Positions 26,805-35,871 of a stretch of 64,000 nucleotides of DNA are shown one piece after another (the first letter of the stretch is position 1; each line of letters opens with the position of its first letter). This DNA comes from Bacteroidales bacterium (GTDB lineage: Bacteria > Bacteroidota > Bacteroidia > Bacteroidales > Azobacteroidaceae), in assembly GCA_003851245.1 (NCBI GenBank), contig BHEP01000003.1, positions 1 to 64,000 on the forward strand, given 5' to 3'. Position numbers and translations under genes: made by a program. A model generated the notes under the pieces. The model worked only from the letters and a program-made list of their open reading frames with translations, ran no database searches and had not been told where the DNA came from.

Positions 26805-28151
26805 CTACAATTCAGGGAATGTCCAAGGGCTGCTATAAATAGGTTTTATCAATCTATTAGCCTCCTCTTGATCAAAGCGTTGAGTGATAGGATTCCAGTT
26901 TACGGGCTGCTTAATGCGGCAGGATATATTTGCCAAATGAGTCAATTTAGCTACCTTGGCACTCAATTCAATGTTGGCATTGGGCTTCTCTCTAGTGACC
27001 ATACAATCAAGAAAATTGCCAACGTGAAGTTTTAATCCACCATCGGCTACTCCCTGTCCTTCGGTAGCTTGTCCAGAAGTTTTCAGGGCTACGGCTTCCA
27101 TTCGTGGGGCACTATCTACCTCAGGAATAACCTCCCAGCCATTGCGATCGAGTACTAAGGTTCCGTTTTCTCCAATAAAGGCCAATCCATGTTCGCGTCC
27201 GTAAGGGCCATCTTGAACTCCACAGGCATGATCCCAGGTAATGTTGAAATCGTCGTACTCAAAAGCCGCAATTAGCGTATCGGGGGTCTCCGAAGCATCA
27301 TTGGGATAGGCATACTTACCTCCTGCTGTCATTATATTTTTGGGTAAATCGGCATTCATACCCAGCAAGGCATAGTCGAGCAAATGCACTCCCCAGTCCG
27401 ACATAAGTCCCCCAGCATAATCCCAGTAGTTTCTAAAATTGTAGTGAAAACGATTGGGATTGAAAGGGCGATGGGGAGCCGGTCCCAGCCACATGTTATA
27501 GTCCACACCTGCGGGCACGGGGCCATCAGGCTGAACGGGAAGTTCTTTTTTCCATATCATATATGCCCATACCTTCACTGTGCGAATGCGCCCCAGCTTG
27601 CCCGAATGAACAAACGCCATAGCTTCTTGCCAGTGAGGATCGCTGCGCTGCCATTGTCCCGACTGCACAACGGTTTTGTAGCGTAGAGCCGCTTTAACCA
27701 TAGCGTCGCATTCGGCAATAGAGTTGCCCAAAGGTTTTTCGCAATACACATCCTTGCCAGATTGGCAGGCTCCTACAGTTTGCAAGCAATGCCAATGGTC
27801 GGGAGTGGCAACAATAACTGCATCAACATCCTTATTATCCATCACTCGCTGCCAATCTTTGTAAAGGAAAGGTGGTTTCTTGCCTTTTATATTCTTCACA
27901 TCATCAGCTCTTTTGTTGAGCCAATGGTCGTCAATATCACAAATAGAAACACATTCCACTTGAGGAAACTTGAGGAAAGTCTCCAAATTAGACCAGCCCA
28001 TATTTCTGCCCCCAATCAGGGCTACTTTTATTTTGTCGGAAGCTTTAAGTGCAGAATTTCCTCCCTTGGCAATGCTAGGAAAAGCAAAAGATGCCCCCAA
28101 ACCTGCTCCTGCCACAAAGGCATTTTTAATAAATTCTCTTCTGTTTGACAT
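26805..28151 (-). CDS. Tat-exported Gfo/Idh/MocA-family oxidoreductase
   Basis: NAD(P)-dependent oxidoreductase acting on a sugar or sugar derivative, probably in the periplasm. The 448 residues begin with a twin-arginine signal (SNRREFIKNAF, then AGAGLGASFAFPS). The Rossmann fold starts at IKVALIGGRNMG (near 43-54), and the family motif EKPLG lies near residue 138. WDYAGGLMSDWGVHLLDYAL is the conserved substrate-domain segment. Related proteins include GH109-type enzymes, so a glycosidase reaction cannot be excluded. It has its own well-formed promoter upstream. Confidence 0.88.
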   Translation of the reverse strand: MSNRREFIKNAFVAGAGLGASFAFPSIAKGGNSALKASDKIKVALIGGRNMGWSNLETFLKFPQVECVSICDIDDHWLNKRADDVKNIKGKKPPFLYKDWQRVMDNKDVDAVIVATPDHWHCLQTVGACQSGKDVYCEKPLGNSIAECDAMVKAALRYKTVVQSGQWQRSDPHWQEAMAFVHSGKLGRIRTVKVWAYMIWKKELPVQPDGPVPAGVDYNMWLGPAPHRPFNPNRFHYNFRNYWDYAGGLMSDWGVHLLDYALLGMNADLPKNIMTAGGKYAYPNDASETPDTLIAAFEYDDFNITWDHACGVQDGPYGREHGLAFIGENGTLVLDRNGWEVIPEVDSAPRMEAVALKTSGQATEGQGVADGGLKLHVGNFLDCMVTREKPNANIELSAKVAKLTHLANISCRIKQPVNWNPITQRFDQEEANRLIKPIYSSPWTFPEL

Positions 28152-28251
28152 ATTTTGGTAATTATAGATAATGAATAATAAAGAGCTTTGTAATTGAAAT
28201 ATCAGTTATGGTGTGCGTACACAGGGCAAGCTTTTGATTGCTAAAACCTGT

Positions 28252-28283
28252 CAAATGTAAATAAATAAAACGAAAGATGCAAA
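28252..28283 (-). promoter_or_regulatory. Canonical promoter for the Gfo/Idh gene
   Basis: On the minus strand TTTG (28283-28280) is followed after exactly 20 nt by TACATTTG (28259-28252), the standard Bacteroidota arrangement. The leader to the start codon at 28151 would be about 95 nt. Confidence 0.75.
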
Positions 28284-28315
28284 TATTATTCAAAAAGATG
28301 AAGGATTTCTTATTC

Positions 28316-28349
28316 TTGACTCATAATTGGCAATTAACTCATACCTTTG
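28316..28349 (+). promoter_or_regulatory. Promoter for agmatine deiminase
   Basis: TTG at 28316-28318 precedes the -7 box TACCTTTG (28342-28349) by 23 nt, at the edge of the accepted range. A second TTGGCA at 28327 stands 9 nt before the box. The gene starts 26 nt downstream. Confidence 0.5.
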
Positions 28350-28374
28350 TGCTCTTTAGATAAAAAGATATTCA

Positions 28375-29433
28375 ATGATTCAAAAACAATTTGATATTCG
28401 CTTCCCTGCCGAATGGGAAGAGCAAAGTGGGGCAATGCTTACATGGCCCCATGTAGATAGCGACTGGAGGGAAATTATGGTAGAGGTGATTCCCTGTTTT
28501 GTGAGCATAGCCCAAGAGATAATAAAACGTGAGAAGCTATTGATTGTTTGCCGCAATATTGCTGAGGTCAAGCGAGATTTGGGAAATGTAGACCTCAAGC
28601 AAATTGTATTTAGAGAAATAGAAAGTAACGACTCCTGGGCGCGTGATCATGGGCCAATAAGCATTACGGTAAATGGCAATCCTTTCATCTGTGACTACGC
28701 CTTCAATGGCTGGGGCATGAAATTTGCTGCAAACTTAGACAATCAAATAAACAAGAAACTATATGCAAGTAAGGCATTTGACCCTAGCATAGCTTATCAA
28801 AGCATGCTCCACTGTGTGCTTGAAGGAGGGAGTATAGAGTCCGACGGTTGTGGCACATTACTTACAAGCACTGAATGCTTGCTGTCGGACAATAGAAATG
28901 AATACAAATCAAAAGAAGAGATAGGCGATTATCTTAAACTGATGCTCGGTATTGAGCGCATTTTATGGCTTAATCATGGATATTTGGAAGGCGATGATAC
29001 CGACAGTCATATCGATACCTTGGCTCGTTTTTGCACGCCACAGACCATTGCTTATGTGCAATGCCTTGATATGCACGACCCGCATTTTGAGGCGCTACAC
29101 GCAATGGAAAAAGAGCTAAAGAGTTTCCTAACAATAGATAATAAGCCATACCAACTTATTGCCCTACCAATGGCAGATGTGGTAATGGACAATCACTGCA
29201 GACTTCCTGCCACCTATGCCAATTTTTTAATCATCAATAAGGCTGTATTGATGCCCTTCTACAATTCTCCAAAAGATGCTATTGCACAAGAGTGTCTGCA
29301 GAAAGCATTTCCCGACAGGGAGATTGTCGGTATCAACTGCCTGCCTTTAATCAAGCAGCATGGCTCCCTACATTGCGTCACCATGCAGTTTCCCAAAAGT
29401 ATTAAGTTTGCTGCTGCCGACTCTACCGCATAA
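28375..29433 (+). CDS. aguA: Agmatine deiminase
   Basis: Converts agmatine to N-carbamoylputrescine and ammonia, the first step of putrescine formation by this route. The 352 residues show peptidyl-arginine-deiminase-family segments: FPAEWEEQSGAMLTWPH at the N terminus, SNDSWARDHGPISI near 83-96, and LEGGSIESDGCGTLLTS. The catalytic Cys is in KQHGSLHCVTMQFP near the C terminus. No N-carbamoylputrescine amidase gene is adjacent in the window. Confidence 0.92.
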   Translation: MIQKQFDIRFPAEWEEQSGAMLTWPHVDSDWREIMVEVIPCFVSIAQEIIKREKLLIVCRNIAEVKRDLGNVDLKQIVFREIESNDSWARDHGPISITVNGNPFICDYAFNGWGMKFAANLDNQINKKLYASKAFDPSIAYQSMLHCVLEGGSIESDGCGTLLTSTECLLSDNRNEYKSKEEIGDYLKLMLGIERILWLNHGYLEGDDTDSHIDTLARFCTPQTIAYVQCLDMHDPHFEALHAMEKELKSFLTIDNKPYQLIALPMADVVMDNHCRLPATYANFLIINKAVLMPFYNSPKDAIAQECLQKAFPDREIVGINCLPLIKQHGSLHCVTMQFPKSIKFAAADSTA

Positions 29434-29549
29434 GTGCAATACCGTCGCAATTGGGCCATTGTTTTAGATTGTTTTAGAGAGCTATATGCGTAGCTATAGG
29501 CTGTTTCATATAAAATTTTAAAATTTAATGTGCGAAATAGGCTATTAAT

Positions 29550-29572
29550 TTGTCATATTTTTTATATATTTG
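29550..29572 (+). promoter_or_regulatory. Promoter-like TTGTCA-N9-TATATTTG
   Basis: The -7 box TATATTTG (29565-29572) lies 29 nt before the ATG at 29602. A TTGTCA element stands 9 nt upstream of it, as at two other sites in the window, while a TTTG at the normal 20-nt spacing is absent. Confidence 0.45.
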
Positions 29573-29601
29573 CAGAAGTTTCAAATTGAATGTAAAGTAC
29601 A

Positions 29602-30495
29602 ATGGAGTTCAAGAAAATATTTTTAATAAGTCTTTTATTCTCATTCTTATCTTTCTTCTCGTGTATAGAGAATGAGGTATATGTGGATTTAGCAGGTTAT
29701 GAAATGCCCTATTTCCAAGTAGAAGAGGTGAATGTTGAGAAAGAGATATCGTCTATTTACTTCAATACAGATGTGCATGAGGATACTGTATTCGTTCATT
29801 TTAGGTATCTGCGCTATGAGTTGAAGATTCCTGACGGCTTAAAATGTAGGGTTGAGGTATATTTCAACGACGATGTTCGTGATTATTCTGCTTTTACCTC
29901 ATATATAAATATTCCCCTAGATTCTGGCACACATACTATGCGTGTAGAGTTGATAATGAGTTTCGATTCCTCAAAATCACAAGATATCAATTGGGGCCAA
30001 GAGGAGGTGTATCGAGAGATTCATGAATGGGTTGTTGTGGTTCAGCCTCGGTCTACGGTTCTAAATGTTAGAACTTCAAGAACCTACGAAGGAGAGGTAG
30101 TTTTCTTTTGGGATAAACCCGATCCATATTATGGAGAATTAGACTATTTTCTTGTTTCCAGCTTAGGATCAAGAACACCCGTGCGCACGGAGAATCAATT
30201 TTTCACTCTCAAAGATTTTTCCAACAGAGAGCAGCAATATGTTGTTACAGCGCGTTTTAAAGAGGGCTTCCTCAAGGACTGGGAGGAATTGGTTGGGCTC
30301 AAGCAGAAGCACACAGGTCTTCCTTCTGGTTTGCTGCAGGCGCAGCCAGTGAATGGTGCGATGGTAGATAGCCTTGTTTCCAGACGTGAGCAAGATGCTA
30401 GATCCAAATATGAAAGAGAGGGCAGTGACAACAAGATTCAGTTTAATAGCAAAGGAGTTTCGGTATTTAGAATATATCCTAAAAACAGAAATTAA
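29602..30495 (+). CDS. Unknown lipoprotein, Ig-like
   Basis: I do not recognise a named family. The 297-residue protein has a clear lipoprotein signal with lipobox FFSC (Cys21), then IENEVYVDLAGYEMPYFQVEEV. It looks beta-rich, and the middle part (about 145-225: VVVVQPRSTVLNVRTSRTY, then VVFFWDKPDPYYGELDYFLV) resembles a fibronectin/Ig-like domain such as those of DUF4998-like surface proteins; this is an impression only. The C-terminal third is polar, ending RIYPKNRN. It has its own promoter-like element and is followed by the 120-bp repeat copy B. No function is assigned. Confidence 0.7.
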   Translation: MEFKKIFLISLLFSFLSFFSCIENEVYVDLAGYEMPYFQVEEVNVEKEISSIYFNTDVHEDTVFVHFRYLRYELKIPDGLKCRVEVYFNDDVRDYSAFTSYINIPLDSGTHTMRVELIMSFDSSKSQDINWGQEEVYREIHEWVVVVQPRSTVLNVRTSRTYEGEVVFFWDKPDPYYGELDYFLVSSLGSRTPVRTENQFFTLKDFSNREQQYVVTARFKEGFLKDWEELVGLKQKHTGLPSGLLQAQPVNGAMVDSLVSRREQDARSKYEREGSDNKIQFNSKGVSVFRIYPKNRN

Positions 30496-30523
30496 TTTTT
30501 TAGAATGCAATAAAAATTTATAG

Positions 30524-30643
30524 AGAGGGGTTCTAAAAATTATATTTTTCGACGCTGTCAAGGGTGATAAGGAAGGGAGCTTGCCTTTGCAAATGACCAT
30601 TTAGAATCCCGTAGACAAGGAAGAAAAAGCAATTTATAGAAGT
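30524..30643 (+). repeat. 120-bp dispersed repeat, copy B
   Basis: Reverse complement of copy A with three mismatches over 120 bp. It starts 28 nt after the stop codon of the lipoprotein gene and is oriented away from it exactly as copy A is from its own upstream gene. The strong hairpin terminator at 30656 follows immediately. The short open frame seen in copy A is also open here on the minus strand. Confidence 0.9.
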
Positions 30644-30655
30644 CTCGTAGATTTT

Positions 30656-30690
30656 AAAAAGGGTAATATAGAGACTATATTACCCTTTTT
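30656..30690. terminator. Bidirectional terminator
   Basis: AAAAAGGGTAATATA (30656-30670) pairs perfectly with 30676-30690 around a 5-nt loop that can add one more G-C pair, with A- and T-tracts at the ends. It separates the lipoprotein gene (plus) from serA (minus). The remaining gap, 30496-30738, holds only repeat copy B and this hairpin. Confidence 0.85.
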
Positions 30691-30738
30691 TAGTATCTTT
30701 ACTAATAGGAGTATAATTTTTGAAATTAAATTATCATT

Positions 30739-31659
30739 TTACTTATTTACTCTAAAAGTTTGATCCTTGTTTATCAAGAAATTAATTGTTTGCTTGGCGG
30801 CAGCGATTCCGGCATTCATATTTGCCTCTTCCGTTTGTGCCCCTGCTTTCTTTGGCGTAGCGAAATATTGCTTAGGAAATTTGGCTTTTAAGTCGCTATC
30901 ATTGCTTGGTTTTACGTCGCTAAGATAGCTAAAATCGCCTCTTTCTTGCATTACTTGTTCCAATTCTTTTTCGTTGATTACCTCCTTGCGAGCAGTGTTT
31001 ATGAGCACTGCATTTTTGGGCATTCTATTTAGTAGGGCGTAATTTATAGAATTTCTTGTAGCATCGGTTGCAGGTATATGCAAGGAAACAAATTGGCATT
31101 TTGAGTATAAGTCTTCAACAGAAGTAGTGTGTATAACCCCCTCGCTTTCGATTTGCTCTTTCGTACAAAAAGGATCGAAGGCATATACTTCCATTCCAAA
31201 GCCTTTGGCTATGCGCGCAACATTTCGCGCAACATTTCCAAAAGCGTGCAATCCTATTTTTTTTCCTAGGAGTTCTCTTCCTGAAGACCCATCAAAAGCA
31301 TTGCGCAGTGAAAATATGCAGAGTCCAAAAACTAGTTCCGCAACGGCATTTGCATTTTGACCAGGAGTATTCATCACACAGATATTTTTCTCCGTGGCAG
31401 TTTTCAAATCAACATTGTCGTAGCCCGCACCCGCCCTGACAATAAGTTTGAGGTTTTTTGCGGCATTCATCACCTCTGCATCTATAATATCGCTGCGTAT
31501 AATGATGGCATCAATATTCTCAACAGCCTTGAGTAGTGATTGTTTTTCAGTATAATTTTCTAACAGAGCAAATTCCTGATTCGCATCTTCAATAGTACTT
31601 TTTATACTTTGAACAGCTTCAGTAGAAAAAGATTTTTCTGTTGCAATTAAAATTTTCAT
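30739..31659 (-). CDS. serA: D-3-phosphoglycerate dehydrogenase, short Lys-type
   Basis: Oxidises 3-phosphoglycerate to 3-phosphohydroxypyruvate, the first step of serine synthesis; serC for the second step is 10 kb away at 41293. The 306 residues are short, with no ACT regulatory domain. The substrate domain has VRAGAGYDNVD, the cofactor domain GKKIGLHAFGNVA, and the catalytic Arg is in NTARKEV. At the usual catalytic His position there is Lys (ATPKKAGAQT), which matches the recognised type IIIK class, so it is not a defect. It starts 35 bp after the histidine kinase ends and may be read from the same transcript. Confidence 0.93.
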   Translation of the reverse strand: MKILIATEKSFSTEAVQSIKSTIEDANQEFALLENYTEKQSLLKAVENIDAIIIRSDIIDAEVMNAAKNLKLIVRAGAGYDNVDLKTATEKNICVMNTPGQNANAVAELVFGLCIFSLRNAFDGSSGRELLGKKIGLHAFGNVARNVARIAKGFGMEVYAFDPFCTKEQIESEGVIHTTSVEDLYSKCQFVSLHIPATDATRNSINYALLNRMPKNAVLINTARKEVINEKELEQVMQERGDFSYLSDVKPSNDSDLKAKFPKQYFATPKKAGAQTEEANMNAGIAAAKQTINFLINKDQTFRVNK

Positions 31660-31694
31660 ATTTTTTAACTTTTATTATTACAGTATTTTTTTAC

Positions 31695-34193
31695 TTAATT
31701 ATATGATTTGGAAATATAGTTCTCACCATCTTTTAGCAAATTGTTTATTAAAATTATAAGTTCTTCTAAGCCTTTCTTGTCTTTACTGCCTGTTTCAAAT
31801 TCAAATAACAATTGCGTAAGCCTTTCATTTGCAACCATACGCATCAGAGGCAGCATGCGGTGAGATGTTTGTTTTAGGAGGTCCCATTTTTCATTTAGGA
31901 AAGCTTCTTCCAATATGCTCACATTTTTCTTGTTTTCGGAGAGGAAAGATTCTACGATTCTAATTCCGGCATCTTTGTCTTCTCCTGCAAATTTTATCAG
32001 TTCATTGAAGCCCTTGCCAGTGGATGTAGCTGCATTTTTAATTTTACTGAAGCGTCCATTTCCCAAGTGTGTCCTTACAACGTCCATAATTTGGTTTACA
32101 CCAAAAGGTTTGGATAGAAATCCAGAAAATCCAGCAGCAATAAATTTGCGTTCTGATATGTTGGAGTTGGCAGATAGTGCAATAATTGGAAGAGCTTTTG
32201 AATCGTTGAAATTTGCATTTCTTATGCGTTCTACCAATTCAAAACCATTCATTTCGGGCATCTGAATATCGGTAAAAATCATGTCGTAGCTATTTGCCTC
32301 TATAAGGAAGAGGGCTTTCAAGGAGTTGGAACATACGGTAAGGTCAAAGCCCTCTTGTCTGAATATTTCTGAATATAGGTTTAATTGAACAATGTCGTCA
32401 TCAATAAACAATATTTTTTTGTCATTGTAATTTGTTTTATCATACAGCTCGATATTTTCATCATCATCATCATCATCATTTGTTTTATTGATAATAGGAT
32501 CTTTTTTTTCTAGTGGTATGCTTACTATGAATTCTGCCCCATGCCCATATTCGGATACAAGTTTTATTTGTCCTTTCAAAAGCTCTATTAGCTTGACAGT
32601 TATGGCAAGACCTAGTCCCGAACCTTCTATATGGGAGTGGGCATCCAAGCGGATAAAAGCATGAAATATGCTTTCTTGATCTTCCTTTTTTATACCCATG
32701 CCATTGTCTTTGATGCTGATTTTTAAGATGTCGTCTTTTTTTTCCTTTCCTAGAATAATCGATTCAGAAACAACGATTAAGCCACCTTCAGGGGTAAATT
32801 TCACCGCATTTGCCAATAGGTTGTTGGCTATTTGTCGTATTCTGTAGGGATCACCTTGATAGTTGGGAATATTTTTTATATCACAATTGAATTCAAGTTT
32901 TATATTTTTCTTTTTTGCTATTGGCATAAAACTGCTACAAATATCATTCATCAATCTACAAGGAAAGAAAACCATTTTTTCGGTTTCATTATCATTGCAA
33001 TCCAATGCGTGGTATTCAAGTAAGTTTTTCACCAATTGCAGTATATGTTCTGCCGAATTTTGCATATTTTCAATATAGTACTTCTCCTTCTCAGGTAGGT
33101 TCTTCTTATAGAGCAATTCTATAAATCCAATGATGGAGCTTATTGGTGCTTTGATGTCGTGAGTTATGGAAAGAATAAGTATTTCTCTGGCTTTAAGTAA
33201 GCTTTCCACATGTTTTTTTTCTTTTTCTATTTCTCGCCTATACTTTTGCGACTTAGAAAGCGATCTCCAAGCCAATATAATGAATAGAATGGTGCTAAAT
33301 ATGGCGAGAATGCCAATATTAGAGAGAATTTTTGAAGATTTACTGAGGGCTTCTTCTTTTTTATGAAGGTTTGTTAGTGTGTTTATATAAATCTTATTCT
33401 CTATATCGTTGAGTATTTTATTTATTTGTATTGTCAATTCATTATTGACTCTTTGCATTGCATTTTGCCTATATACTAGCTCTTTGGTAAACTTTGCATT
33501 TTTGATAGAATTGTCTTGAATAATTGTACTTACGTATTGTTTTATGGGATCAAGCATGGTAGGAATATATGCACTGTCTATTTTTGTAGTTTGATTTTTT
33601 GAGATATTTATGATACTATCGCTTGTCTGGTCTTTGAAAACAGCTTTTACTCTTTTGAAAAATGATTTTTTATCACTCACAATTATGGATGTGTCTTCTT
33701 TGCTTTCTACTGACCTCGTAAAGAGCTGTTCCAAATCATCAAAAGTTTTGTGTTGAGTAATGTTTGTTTCGGTACTTACAATTGTATTATTATTGATAGA
33801 ATCCAGCAGTTGATGCATTTGAAAGATATTGTTCCTTTTTAATAGAACTAAATCAGTTATGCTATCTAAATGAAGAAACAGCACACTGTCTTGAGCGCTT
33901 TGTTTTAGATAATCTATTTGGGAACATACATCTCCAATGATTGAGTCGTATCTTGCTTCTGTCTTTTCCGTGTCTGTTCCCATCAGCAAACTCCCTGTGG
34001 CCTCAGTCTCGTATAAGCTAGCCAAAATATTGCTAATCATTACCAGTTCCTTTCCTTCAGTTTCGGAGTTGCTTGTTTTGGACAGGCTTACTAACTCATT
34101 GTATATCAGTGTAAATCCTAGTATTGAAAGGCTTATAACAATTAAAAAACCTGCTGCGATAATGAACTTTGTATGTGGTTTGTTTTTTGACAT
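31695..34193 (-). CDS. Hybrid sensor histidine kinase with receiver and HPt
   Basis: Membrane sensor kinase and phosphorelay protein of 832 residues. TM1 (about 11-31) and TM2 (about 291-309) bound a periplasmic, mostly helical sensor region with no recognised fold. The HisKA motif ITHDIKAP places phospho-His at 345. The ATPase domain has NLLANAVKFTPEGG, DNGMG (about 496-500) and GSGLGLA. A poly-Asp linker (about 573-578, CATCAT microsatellite) leads to a receiver with Asp642 (FTDIQMPEMNG), and an HPt domain with His778 (SHRMLPL) ends the protein. The regulator gene lies 3 bp upstream, so they form a pair. Confidence 0.93.
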   Translation of the reverse strand: MSKNKPHTKFIIAAGFLIVISLSILGFTLIYNELVSLSKTSNSETEGKELVMISNILASLYETEATGSLLMGTDTEKTEARYDSIIGDVCSQIDYLKQSAQDSVLFLHLDSITDLVLLKRNNIFQMHQLLDSINNNTIVSTETNITQHKTFDDLEQLFTRSVESKEDTSIIVSDKKSFFKRVKAVFKDQTSDSIINISKNQTTKIDSAYIPTMLDPIKQYVSTIIQDNSIKNAKFTKELVYRQNAMQRVNNELTIQINKILNDIENKIYINTLTNLHKKEEALSKSSKILSNIGILAIFSTILFIILAWRSLSKSQKYRREIEKEKKHVESLLKAREILILSITHDIKAPISSIIGFIELLYKKNLPEKEKYYIENMQNSAEHILQLVKNLLEYHALDCNDNETEKMVFFPCRLMNDICSSFMPIAKKKNIKLEFNCDIKNIPNYQGDPYRIRQIANNLLANAVKFTPEGGLIVVSESIILGKEKKDDILKISIKDNGMGIKKEDQESIFHAFIRLDAHSHIEGSGLGLAITVKLIELLKGQIKLVSEYGHGAEFIVSIPLEKKDPIINKTNDDDDDDENIELYDKTNYNDKKILFIDDDIVQLNLYSEIFRQEGFDLTVCSNSLKALFLIEANSYDMIFTDIQMPEMNGFELVERIRNANFNDSKALPIIALSANSNISERKFIAAGFSGFLSKPFGVNQIMDVVRTHLGNGRFSKIKNAATSTGKGFNELIKFAGEDKDAGIRIVESFLSENKKNVSILEEAFLNEKWDLLKQTSHRMLPLMRMVANERLTQLLFEFETGSKDKKGLEELIILINNLLKDGENYISKSYN

Positions 34194-34196
34194 TAC

Positions 34197-35519
34197 TTAG
34201 ATTTCTATATTGTAAAGTTTAATTTTATGGTACAAAGTTTTTCTATCTATACTTAAAATTGAAGCAGCCTTGGATTTATTGTTATTGGTAAATTTCAAAG
34301 CTTCCTCTATTCTTTCTTTTTCGTTAAAGTTTTTTAGGCTTAAGTCCTTTGCCATTGAGTTATCATTCCTTATATTTTCGGGCAGCAGGTCTTGGGTAAT
34401 GTATGCGCCAGGCGCTATCAATACAATGCGACTGATGATATTTTTTAGTTCCCTGATATTGCCAGGCCAAGAATAATTTCTCAATAAATTTAGGGTTTCG
34501 GGCTTGAATCCAATAATTTTTTTGTTTAGTTGCTGGTTTGATATTTCTAAGAAATAATGGGCGAAAAGCGATATGTCGTCTTTGCACTCTTTTAATGTGG
34601 GTATATATAATAAAAACTCATTAATCCTGTGGTATAGATCCATTCTAAATAAGCCCTTAGATAATACCTCTTCTATATCTTCATTGGTAGCAGAAATTAT
34701 CCTTACATCTACCTCTATTTCTTTGTTGCTACCCACGGGTTTTATACATTTTTCTTGCAAAGCTCTTAGCAGTTGCACTTGAATATCCATGGATAGGTTG
34801 CCAATTTCGTCAAGGAATAAGGTGCCCCCATTGGCTTCAAGAAAGCTACCATTTTTGTTCATAATAGCCCCGGTGAATGCTCCTTTGACGTGTCCAAAAA
34901 GTTCGGAAGCTGCCAATTCTCTTCCCAAAACCCCACAATCAAGGGCAACGAAAGCTTTTTTAGACCTATCGCTTTTTTCATGTATGAGGCGTGCCACATG
35001 CTCTTTACCTACGCCACTATTGCCTCTAATGAGTACCGCCAGTTTGGTTGGGGCAACCAAATCAATATAGTCGTAGAGTTGCTTGTATTCTATAGATTTT
35101 CCTCTTATAAATTCTGCTTGGCTTGATACTTTTTTGGTAGGAGTATTTTTCTCTAATGCTTTTTGGGCAGAGACTAGTTCTATTTTTTTCAATAACTCAT
35201 CGGGATTCAATGGCTTTGCAATGTAATCGAAAGCTCCAGACTTTATTGACTCTACTGCCGTTTGAATGTCGGCATATCCCGTCATCATTATGAAAACAAC
35301 TTCAGGATGGGATTCTTTCATCCATTTTAGAAAAGAAATACCGCTATCGTCAGGCAAACGCAAATCGGAGAGGACTAAGTCAGGAATCTCCTCTGCAACA
35401 GCTTTTTTTGCTTCCGAAATCCTCAAGGCTGATCTTACTACAAATCCTTTTTTTGTAAGCCAAGTTTTGAGCATCAGACTTAGGGTGATGTCATCCTCTA
35501 TGATAAGTATATTTTTCAT
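34197..35519 (-). CDS. NtrC-type sigma54 response regulator
   Basis: Two-component activator of sigma54 promoters, 440 residues. The receiver has Asp9-Asp10 and phospho-acceptor Asp52 (LSDLRLPDDSG). The AAA+ domain has Walker A GNSGVGKE (167-173) and the sigma54-contact loop GAFTGA (213-218). The C-terminal Fis-type helix-turn-helix is NNKSKAASILSIDRKTLYHK. It is the likely target of the hybrid kinase through that protein's HPt. It is transcribed away from the fucose genes; no convincing sigma54 site (TGGC-N8-TTGC) was seen in the intergenic gap, so a link to fucose is open. Confidence 0.94.
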   Translation of the reverse strand: MKNILIIEDDITLSLMLKTWLTKKGFVVRSALRISEAKKAVAEEIPDLVLSDLRLPDDSGISFLKWMKESHPEVVFIMMTGYADIQTAVESIKSGAFDYIAKPLNPDELLKKIELVSAQKALEKNTPTKKVSSQAEFIRGKSIEYKQLYDYIDLVAPTKLAVLIRGNSGVGKEHVARLIHEKSDRSKKAFVALDCGVLGRELAASELFGHVKGAFTGAIMNKNGSFLEANGGTLFLDEIGNLSMDIQVQLLRALQEKCIKPVGSNKEIEVDVRIISATNEDIEEVLSKGLFRMDLYHRINEFLLYIPTLKECKDDISLFAHYFLEISNQQLNKKIIGFKPETLNLLRNYSWPGNIRELKNIISRIVLIAPGAYITQDLLPENIRNDNSMAKDLSLKNFNEKERIEEALKFTNNNKSKAASILSIDRKTLYHKIKLYNIEI

Positions 35520-35871
35520 CTAACAACTATATTTTTTTTAAACTTAATCACTCCATTTTTATTGGAATGTTTTTTTATTTACCCTAATGCTAGCCAAACT
35601 AAGTAATCGAAAATTACTAATTGCTGACCTCCCAGTTTTGAGGTAGTTAAATACAAAAGTACTTATTTTCTTCGAGAATTTACATTTTTTTTTGAAATAT
35701 TTTCCGTTAAATTAGGTACTTGCCAAATGAGATCTCTCTGCCATTATAATAGACAAAGGATTCTTCTTAATATTTGGCTTGATATGATCCTATTCTCATA
35801 AAAATAGCTTACTTTTGGCTATTCTAAATAATATATCAGCAAAATAGTAACATAATTTAAATACCTAGCAG
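35520..35871. other. Divergent intergenic region, regulator / fucI
   Basis: 352 bp without a gene. It holds TAnnTTTG boxes facing both ways: minus-strand TACTTTTG at 35661-35654 for the regulator and plus-strand TACTTTTG at 35810-35817, about 55 nt before fucI. Neither has a TTTG 20 nt upstream, so both may need an activator. No clear operator palindrome was recognised. Confidence 0.45.

Noticed and set aside
22847-30643. Composite transposon bounded by inverted copies A and B
   Set aside because: The repeats enclose ordinary housekeeping genes and a tRNA, no transposase or target duplication is visible, and a third copy lies outside.
30739-31659. SerA as an inactive enzyme because the catalytic His is Lys
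   Set aside because: Lys at this position defines the recognised type IIIK phosphoglycerate dehydrogenases, so it is expected here.
35520-35871. sigma54 promoter or FucR operator before fucI
   Set aside because: TGGCTTGAT near 35775 lacks the required TTGC at the -12 position and no palindrome was found.
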